Shown here: positions 56,901 through 64,000 of the stretch, piece by piece | Layout: every line of letters starts with the position of its first letter | Numbering within the stretch: the stretch's first letter is position 1 | NCBI GenBank assembly: GCA_033557465.1 | Contig: CM066032.1 | Location: 1,317,542,025 to 1,317,606,024 of the forward strand | Direction of reading: 5' to 3' | Source: Ichthyophis bannanicus | Taxonomy: Eukaryota > Chordata > Amphibia > Gymnophiona > Ichthyophiidae | Length of the DNA: 64,000 nucleotides | Notes under the pieces: generated by a model | Database searches by the model: none | What the model saw: only the letters and a program-made list of their open reading frames with translations | What the model was told of the DNA's origin: nothing | Translations under genes and position numbers: made by a program

Positions 56901-58380
56901 GGAGTCTGCTCATCGCAGGAGAACAACAGTACCTTTCATGTACTGTGGCATATTGGGATGTGACACTTGACTATGCATGCCCAGGGTTGCAAGGCTAGTC
57001 TTAACCTGACGTGTTGGATTGCAGATATGCTTTGGACTTTGCACACTGTGTACTGGTCCCACGTGTGAAGCAGGGACTGCCATTTTCACTGTATGTAGCA
57101 CATTACTCCACAGTTGTTTTTTTTGGCCATGTGTGTGACATGGAACACAGGATATGCTCATCTGTTTGTTTCAACACAAGCATACAGCCATACGTGTGGC
57201 ATAGGGGTAGCGATTGCGAGGTCCTGTTGTCTATGTCCACCTAATCTCCACCTGGAGCTGATACAGGTTTTGCAACAACACCGCTTTAATGCATGCCAGC
57301 ATCCTGGATTGATGTTTTCAATCAACAAGGTCTTTGCGTGCATGTGTGGCATCACTGAATCATGTTGAAATATCAATGGTGCATGTGCATATGACTGAGT
57401 ATGTTGGGAAAAACACAGCACATGGCAATATGGCTTCTGGTGTGGTTTACTGCAACATGTTTGCCCTTAATTTCCCTCTCTATATACTGTTTCTTGTGTT
57501 GGTTTACTGTACAGACGTGCCGCCCTGCATTGATTTACAAACCTTGCATTGCAGGTCTGCACAGTCCTATTTATCCCCTGAGGTGACGACACTCACATTG
57601 CCACGTTATATTTGGAGTGTCGCAGTATGAGTGTCCGTTGTCTTCCTTCAATTGTGCATTCCATGTACGGTGATATATGTGTACAGACACTGTCTACACA
57701 CCAACCGGTGCAGGGGGACCTCCTGCATGGTGTTATCTCTGCATGTTTCTGCAGGTAGTTTTAATTTGAATTCTGTCTGTGTTCATGTGCCTCTGCTACC
57801 TGTTAGCATATCCTCATTGTGCATTTGATGATTGTTTAGGGTTACATTGTTGCACCTTGGATTCCTATATCAGGCATTATGTGATAGCTGTAACATTATT
57901 TTCAAGCTGTGGTTCTAAAGTTACAAACGTTTCATCAACATATGCTGTTTTCATTTGTGTGCCTCCTGTGTTGCCAGATAGATATATTTTAGGGAACAGA
58001 TCAGGATTGATGTGTGTTGGTCCCTCATCATGCACCGCCTACTGTCTACATGCACTCATATGTGAGTAACACATTTGAGGCATGCGTCAGCATGTGGGGG
58101 GTGAGGGCCTAATGTATAGTGCTGCACATTATGTCTCCTGCCCTCATTTGTAGACGGGTCAGTGACCTTTCTGTCTTTCACCTTGGATCCACTCACCTTG
58201 ATATTATGATGGCGGGATCTACACTATCTGTGAAGATGAACCCAAATAAACATATATGTTTGATATACATTTGTCTCTGCTGCTGCTTGATCATGGTGAC
58301 AAACTTGCAATACAATATGTGCCTTTGAGTCAGTCCTGACTCCTTGTGACCCAGAGACTCCAGGTTTTTCTTGTCAGTGT
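53926..58380. other. TG/CA-rich sequence without recognised gene
   Basis: About 4.5 kb of fairly uniform composition rich in CA/TG and ACAC motifs. The longest frame (138 codons on minus, 55,834-56,250) has no motif. It may be 3' sequence of the Harbinger element or the sequence it inserted into. A short TGTGTG run lies at 55,962-55,973. I see no exons. Confidence 0.4.
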
Positions 58381-58384
58381 CACT

Positions 58385-58532
58385 GGAAGTAGATTGTCAG
58401 GTCTTTCTTCCAAACTAATGGAGGGTTACGTGACTTGCCCAAGGCCACATGGAGTGCTTGTGTGAATTTTGCCCTGGTTGCTTGGTGACCAAGCCAGTTT
58501 TCTAAACACTAGGCTACTCCTCCACTCTTTGA
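58385..58532 (-). mobile_element. CORE-type SINE fragment, antisense
   Basis: On the minus strand it reads GGAGGAGTAGCCTAGTGTTT (A-box-like, about 58,511-58,530) and later GGCCTTGGGCAAGTCACGTA (about 58,431-58,450) with AACCCTCCATTAG, parallel to the SINE at 28,976. The B box is degenerate. The adjoining 58,320-58,384 may belong to a neighbouring repeat. Confidence 0.55.
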
Positions 58533-58696
58533 TCACATTGACACTTGTTTCTACTGATTTGCTGGTCATGTACATGGCCCACCTGTGCTCACATCCTTGT
58601 ACGGTGGCAGCTGTGTATCTGCCAGCCATTTGCCACATCACTGGGTATTACAGGTTCCCATACACACCCTCCCTTTGGGGTATTTTTTTTTGCGCT

Positions 58697-58785
58697 GAGC
58701 TCGGTGTGCTGTTTGGGGTAGTGGTTAGAGGCATGTGTTATAACTCCCTAGTTTGCAGGTTTGATCCCCACATGTGGTTTATCTT
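58697..58785 (+). mobile_element. tRNA-like SINE head
   Basis: GGGGTAGTGGTTAGAGGCA (58,715-58,733) resembles a pol III A box, and GGTTTGATCC (58,758-58,767) a B box at suitable spacing. No cloverleaf is maintained and a T-rich run follows, so it is a SINE head rather than a tRNA gene. Confidence 0.45.
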
Positions 58786-59779
58786 TTTCTTTTCTGTTGT
58801 GCTAACTGGACCATTAGGTACCAGCAGGTTCATCACCTCTACACACACCCTTCCCTCTCTTCACTGTACACCAAGGGTTGACCTCTGTGCTCCCTAGCCA
58901 TCAGATATTATCTGTTACATAGGTCTCTTTCTTTATGGTGTTTACATGGCAGTGCACCTGGGGGTTTTGTATTGCTGTGGTTCAGCTGGTGTGTGGTACA
59001 CCTGTTTGCATGTTGAATTCTCTCCTGTCCTGCTCCAGATTTTTAACCAGCTCCACAGAGCATCCTCTGCTGCCCTTGGGGTTTAGTTTCTTTCCTCTTT
59101 TGCATGCTGTATCCACTGCATAACATTTCATTGTGTGTGTGCATGTGTTTCTGGTCCCAATTGCAGATTGTGATGTGATCTGTACACAGCAGATCTGCAT
59201 GTGCATTTGGTCATGGTTACTGTTGGGGGTTTGCCTGTCCTGACAGCCAGCAGGCGTCTTGTGTGATGCCCTGCACTATTTTTGTATGCAGCCTTTGCTA
59301 ATGAGCTCACATTGGTGGTGTGGCCTACCGGTTTGTGCATTGCCATTTGTGGTAGGGGTCATAGGTGTGATTCCTCTCTGTTCTCTTTCATTTGTATGCT
59401 TGTCCTGCAGAACTAGTTTTCATTCGTGTGACAGTCATATCTGTGCAGATCTGTGCTGTGAGCACATTGTACCCTCATCAGAGTTGTGAACCATCCTTCT
59501 GTCCATCTTCTGTCTGTTAGCTGTGTGCCATCCTACCCTGATGTGCATGCTGCTACCCCACGTCCTGCCACTCCTACACATTCCTGCATTGCAGCTCTCC
59601 CTGGTTGCCTCTCCTGTGTGTGCTCTGCATAGCACTGCTACTCCACTGTCATCCTGATATTTCACCTATCCTGCCATTTCTGGCTCCTCTGCTGCACCAT
59701 CTTCCCATCCTCTGCCACACACTGTCATTATTGCATGGTACATTACCATCACTCTGTGCATAGCTACAGCTGCCCCCGA

Positions 59780-59932
59780 TATGTTTGTCCATTTTTGTGT
59801 TTATCCCCTTAATCGAAATGTATATCATGTTGATTTGTACTGTATTCAACCTTATATGGATAGTAAACCGCTGCTGATCGCTGGAAGTAGCGGTATACAA
59901 ATGTACTCTAAATAAATAAATAAATTTTCTAG
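59780..59932 (+). repeat. SINE/LINE 3' tail with conserved hairpin
   Basis: Stem CCGCTGCT paired with AGTAGCGG around the loop GATCGCTGGA (59,867-59,892), followed by TATACAAATG and an AAATAAATAAATAAATTT end. Confidence 0.65.
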
Positions 59933-60380
59933 CTGCCACATGGGCTGCAGCTGATTTGTGTGGTCCATCAGCTCTGATCTACGTCCTTCTTTACTTATGC
60001 ATTGTCTTTCCTTTCTGCTCTGTGCAGTGTTTGGGTTATGTGTGTGTGTTTGCCACATACCTCTCTTGCCCTTCAAATTGGGGGACCTTACTGCTCTTGG
60101 CCAACGTTTTTGGGTTCACCTATACATCCTTGGGGCATCTTACACCACACCTTCTATTCAGTCAGCTTATGGGGTGCCTACTATGGTGCCTTGGGAGTTG
60201 GCAACCTTTCAATATAGCCTCTGGGGAACATTATAACTCGCCTTTGCTGACGTGGTTATTTAGGATGTGCCTTCTGGTGCACCCTAAAGGGTGCATTAAT
60301 TTATGGCACTGGGGTGGGGTTCTTTTTAGATGGCACACCAGATTGTTGTACAGTTGCAAGCAGAAAAAGGAATTACCTCA

Positions 60381-61440
60381 GCCAACCTTATTCATTAGGT
60401 ACAATGGGGATTTCAAATGAAGGCCCCTGCACCATCAGTCAGTGTCTTAACCACTGTGCTACACTGCGGTCCGTCCTTGCATGTCAGCGCAGCTACTTAA
60501 CATTTCCATGCATTAAAATGCACAGTGCTGCCATCAAAAACAGTGCTATGACCTTGCGGGGCCTCATACAGCACCCTATAAAGCGCACTATAAGGAACAT
60601 TCTAGGGTGCCTGGGCGGACAGTGCACTTTATAGTATGCCCTCTGGAGTGCCTTATAGGGCGACTGATGTGGCACCGTATGTTACAGCACTTTGAGAGTG
60701 TGTTTGCTAGCAGCACTACTTAAAACAATATTAAATTGCCTCATAATGCAATATTACACATAACAAGTAGTGACTAAGCCAGCCTTATTCATTGGGCGCA
60801 GTGGGGGATTGAACCCATGACCCCTGCACCATCAGTCAGTGTCTTAGCCATTGTGCTACACTGCTGTTTCTTCTTGCATGTCAGCGCACCTACTTAACAT
60901 TTTCATGCGTTTCAAAATGCACAGTGCTGCCATTAAAAACAGTGCTATGACCTTGCCAGCCTCATAGGGCACCCTATATGGCGCCCTATCGGCCACCCTT
61001 TAAGCAACATTGTAGGGTGCCGTGGCGGACAGTGCACTTTAAAATGTGCCCTCTGGGGTACCTTATGGGGTACCTTATGCAGCACCTTATGTTACAGCGC
61101 TTTGAGAGTGCGTTTGCTAGCAGCAGTAATTAAAATAAAATTAAAAAGCCTCATAATGTAAACCTGTTTAATGTATTGCCCTGTTCATTGTAAGCACTGA
61201 TCAATTTTGTGAAGTGTAATTTCTGTTCACTGTAAACCGCGCTGATGTCGAATAGCGCGGTATAAAAGAAACTTTAAATAAATAAATAAATAAATAATGG
61301 CAATATTACACATAACAGGTAGTCCCTCAGCCAGCCTTAGTCATTGGGCACAGTGGGGGATTGAACCCATGACCCCTGCACCATCTGTCAGTGTCTTCAC
61401 CATTGTACTGCAGCCCTGTTCCTCTGCTTTCACATCAGCG
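60381..61440. repeat. tandem array, about 397-bp unit, 2.5 copies
   Basis: Units start with GCCAACCTTATTCATTAGGT (60,381), GCCAGCCTTATTCATTGGGC (60,778) and GCCAGCCTTAGTCATTGGGC (61,330). The first spacing is 397 bases, and the second is 552 because a SINE lies inside unit 2. Each unit begins with antisense tRNA-like promoter boxes (in unit 2, B box complement GGGATTGAACC at 60,804-60,814 and A box complement at 60,845-60,860). It continues with GTGCTGCCATYAAAAACAGT and a stretch of repeated GCACCCTATA / AGTGCACTTTATA segments. The third unit is truncated near 61,440. Confidence 0.8.
61159..61299 (+). mobile_element. short SINE insertion in the tandem array
   Basis: About 140 bases present in unit 2 but absent from unit 1 at the same point (CATAATG/CAATATT). 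It ends with hairpin CCGCGCT/AGCGCGG, GGTATAAAAG and five TAAA repeats. The flanks share ATAATG on both sides (61,153-61,158 and 61,294-61,299), a probable short target duplication. Confidence 0.75.
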
Positions 61441-61620
61441 CGCATCTTTATGCTTCCCGCGCGCGTTTCTCGTGCGCGAATTGCGCGGCGCACTGCGCAC
61501 AAGAGCGCGATAATCCCGGTTTGCTAGGTTAAGACTGAAACGCACACTCCTTATATGGCATCCTGCACACTAGCGCCGGGCGCACATTAGGGACAGTTTA
61601 GTAAACATACCCCTAAAAGA
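61440..61620. other. CpG/GCGC-rich block with possible element terminus
   Basis: Dense GCGC and CGCG between 61,436 and 61,512, then a unique stretch ending TTAGTAAACATACCCCT (about 61,600-61,616), which looks like a transposon end. The composition resembles the core of the Harbinger promoter region. No partner terminus was found. Confidence 0.3.
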
Positions 61621-61626
61621 TCTCAT

Positions 61627-61799
61627 AGCACCATCCCCAGCTTTATCTTTCTTTCTCTGAAGTCAGCATGCAGCAGCCAGTGCTGCCTGTAACATGCACT
61701 TCCAGTGAATGACCCCACACACTGGAAGTGAATACTACAGGTAGCACTGACTGCTGTTGCTGACGCAGAGAAAGAAATATGAAGCTGGGGATGGTGCTG
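61627..61799. mobile_element. foldback element, about 173 bp
   Basis: Left arm (CACCATCCCCAGCTTTATCT..., 61,630-61,708) and right arm (61,720-61,799) are reverse complements over about 80 bases with few mismatches, around a loop ATGACCCCACAC. No coding content. Confidence 0.75.
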
Positions 61800-62211
61800 C
61801 ACGATGCTGGAACTGCATGCACAGTGAATTATGCCAGCTTCTAGGCCCACCATCTGAGTCCCCACTTTCTATCCTCATACCCAGATATCTTAGATTCTGT
61901 CTTCTTCTTTTCTCCCACCCAATTTTAAAGTCTCCGCCTAAGTCACAGTCCCTGCTCTCCCCATCTCCCTGTCCCCAATACTGCCTCCTACATCCCTTCT
62001 GCACACAACCCAGCTACTTCCTTCTCTGAGTTCATTAACCCTGCTGTTCCTCCTTCTTACCCCAGCATTCATTCTTATGTCACTCCTCTCAACTGTTCCC
62101 TCTTTATGACTTTTTCTTCCCTCTCACACAAAATATTTGTCCTCCTCACCATCCTCCATCTGCTAGCTTCTTTCTCCCCCGACCCACTCCCTTGCAGTGC
62201 TCCCCCAGCTA

Positions 62212-62412
62212 GGGGTACCAATTGGCTCCAGATGCGCCCGACAGGCTTGATCCAGTCCTGGGTTTACCCCAATTGCATGCAGGGACATGTAGTTCTGATT
62301 TCTCATTGCACTCCATAAGAAAAAAAACAAGACTACATGTCCCTGCATGGCAATGGGGTAGACCCAGGACTGGATCAAGCTTGTCGGGCGCCATCTGGAG
62401 CCAGCTTGCAAC
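62212..62412. mobile_element. foldback element, about 200 bp
   Basis: Left arm with GGCTCCAGATGCGCCCGACA, GCTTGATCCAGTCCTGGGTT and GCAGGGACATGTAGT (62,224-62,293). The right arm (62,332-62,402) is its reverse complement with few differences. The loop contains AAGAAAAAAAACAAG. Probably a non-autonomous DNA transposon; superfamily not determined. Confidence 0.8.
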
Positions 62413-62419
62413 CCTACCC

Positions 62420-62680
62420 CCAGCATCAGCTCCTTTCTAGTTCACAGCCTCCCAGCTCCCTTAAGTGTAAAGTCACGCCCAGCATCCGTTCACTTTCAGT
62501 CCCATTCTCAACCATCCCCCAGCATCAGACCATTACAGTCATAGCCCACCAGGTCATTAAGCCTCCCTCTCAGTCTCAGTCCTCCCAGCTATTATCTCTC
62601 TTTGCCAAGTCGCAGTTTCCCCATCCCCCAACATTAGCCACAATTACTGTTCTAGCCCCCAATAGCAGTCCTTTTACCCG
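62420..62680. repeat. weak minisatellite, C-rich strand plus
   Basis: Variants of CCAGCATCAGACCATTACAG and TCAGTCC(C/T)... at 30-45-base spacing. It resembles the unit at 24.96-25.48 kb and, reversed, that in the hAT element. Confidence 0.45.
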
Positions 62681-62689
62681 TGCCAGCAC

Positions 62690-64000
62690 GCATCCCTCCC
62701 TACCCCCCACCCCCAAACCATACAACATGGCCCATGCGTGAGCCTGAGCGGCTCAGAGGGAAGCCGGTGAGGCCTGAAGGCCGGCTCCCTGGCTTACCTC
62801 TGAACAGCCACGGGAATATCTTCCTGTACTATATACGGGCTGTGCACAATCCTCAGCCACCAGTGCCACTGCATTCGACTAGAGGATAAACTAGGGGCAC
62901 CTTCCAATCTGTTGAAGTACCCCTGTTGTAACCTGTAGGGAATGCCAGTGGCACCGGCGGTGGTAAACATTAAGCACAGCTCCAGGAGTTAAAGAAAACC
63001 CTCCCGTGGCTTTGTGCAGCAAATGGAGTCGGGGAGCTGTGCTTCGGCACCTCATTGGCTCCCTCTGAAGCTGGTCCGGAACACTAGGGGTTTATCATGA
63101 GTGCAGGGCTAATGTGTGGGGCAAACTGCCCGCATATTAAATAGGGCCAGACCCTGATCTTGGGGGTAAAGAAGGGGGGGAGGAGCAGGAAGGCTAAGAG
63201 CCCCAGAAAGAAAAAGAGCTACAGGGAGGAGGAAGGCGAAAAAGCTCACAATTTTCGGGGCAGAGACGTTGGGACAAGAGTGAGAAGGCTCCAATACCCC
63301 TGTAAAGAGGCAGGAAGCGGAATTAAGAAAAAGCACAGGCAGACGTAAGCCTGAGGTTGGTTTGTTTGTGGCCTCAGTTACGCAGAAATATCCAGAAAGC
63401 GAAGCTGGATTTAAGTCCCAGAAAACAGTGCAACCCCTTGAGAAATAAATCAGGGACATTTGTGGTAACAAACCATTGTGAAACGAATGTGTTACAACTG
63501 AGCTGTTACTAAGGATTGTAGAGGGCAGGACTTCTGGGGAACAAGTGGAAAATGGAAGCAAGCAAAACATCTGAAGTCATGCTGCTCATGGAAACATTAT
63601 GATTAGCTATGTTTCTCTATCTCTATTCTAAAATTAATTCAGTTAAAACAAGCAGTTGTCAAACTGTTAGAATGGTTACTATGGGAAATATTGATAAGCA
63701 GCACAGGTACTGTGTTACCTAGAAGCAGAGGAAGGGACTGGGTGAAGCTCTTGACTCTCTGGCTTGGGATCAATGGGAAATCCTGATCCAGGATTCTTAA
63801 GAATTGGTGCATAGCAAGAAGTGTGTGTTTCTGTTCATAAGCAATGTGAGCAGTATTTCTAAGAAGAATTTGTTTAAAACCAGAAAACACAGTGTTGGGG
63901 ATTTTCCCTGTTTCCCTCTTAAAGGAGGACAAAAGGTTGGGCTGGAGCAAGGATTTGGAGTGGCTTGGCCATAGGCCACTGCCAGCCCAGATGCAGTGAA
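62690..64000. other. no gene recognised
   Basis: Several short frames, the longest 153 codons on minus (63,109-63,570) without recognisable domain. No repeat landmarks noted. Confidence 0.4.

Noticed and set aside
53926..58380. Additional host exons in the TG/CA-rich stretch
   Set aside because: Several frames of 60-138 codons exist, but none has a recognisable domain, consistent splice sites or codon bias.
60780..60862. Possible tRNA gene on the minus strand
   Set aside because: Repeated in every unit of the tandem array with mutations and no proper acceptor stem pairing; it is a SINE-derived promoter.
60381..61440. CRISPR-like array
   Set aside because: Units are about 400 bases with no short repeat/spacer alternation, and the context is a vertebrate genome.

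Overview
The window looks like a repeat-dense stretch of a large vertebrate genome, and I found no intact host protein-coding gene in it. The repeats suggest an amphibian, possibly a caecilian: several DIRS (tyrosine-recombinase) retrotransposon copies, CR1-, L2-, L1- and Tx1-like LINEs, tRNA/CORE-type SINEs, a PIF/Harbinger element and a hAT element. The species guess is inference. The two runs of exactly 500 N are scaffold gaps. All family calls rest on reading translations and motifs by eye; no search was run.

Layout. 1-6.5 kb: an AT-rich stretch, a SINE tail, a 111-bp tandem duplication and a decayed DIRS gag on the plus strand. 6.5-10.3 kb: a decayed L2-like LINE on the minus strand. 10.8-18.5 kb: CR1-like fragments in both orientations among unrecognised sequence. 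18.6-19.1 kb: gap. 19.1-21.7 kb: gag end, leader and left terminus of a minus-strand DIRS element. 22-30 kb: CR1 fragments, a foldback element, minisatellites and a tRNA/CORE SINE. 30.2-33.7 kb: DIRS and L1 fragments, including a DIRS 3' half with RNase H, tyrosine recombinase, a perfect 61-bp internal complementary repeat and the terminal repeat. 33.7-41.4 kb: a Tx1-like LINE on the minus strand, abutting and apparently interrupting that DIRS. 41.4-41.9 kb: gap. 41.9-44.2 kb: a CR1 fragment and a second, decayed DIRS recombinase with its own internal complementary repeat.

44.6-54 kb: a PIF/Harbinger locus with its two usual genes in divergent orientation: a Myb/SANT-like DNA-binding partner (minus strand, three exon-like blocks, 46.6-50.4 kb) and a HARBI1-type DDE nuclease (plus strand, two exons, 51.4-53.9 kb). 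They share a symmetric bidirectional promoter region at 50.71-51.16 kb with two TATA-like boxes and NRF1-like palindromes. Both genes are frameshifted. A hAT element with an 8-bp target duplication sits in the Myb gene intron, and a CR1 copy sits in the HARBI1 intron. 54-64 kb: TG/CA-rich sequence without genes, SINE pieces, a ~397-bp tandem array with tRNA-like promoter boxes, two foldback elements and a minisatellite.

Functionally, the window records layered transposition. The most informative parts are the divergent Harbinger gene pair with its mirror-image promoter, the DIRS terminal and internal repeats, and a family of SINE/LINE 3' tails whose hairpin stems vary but stay base-paired.
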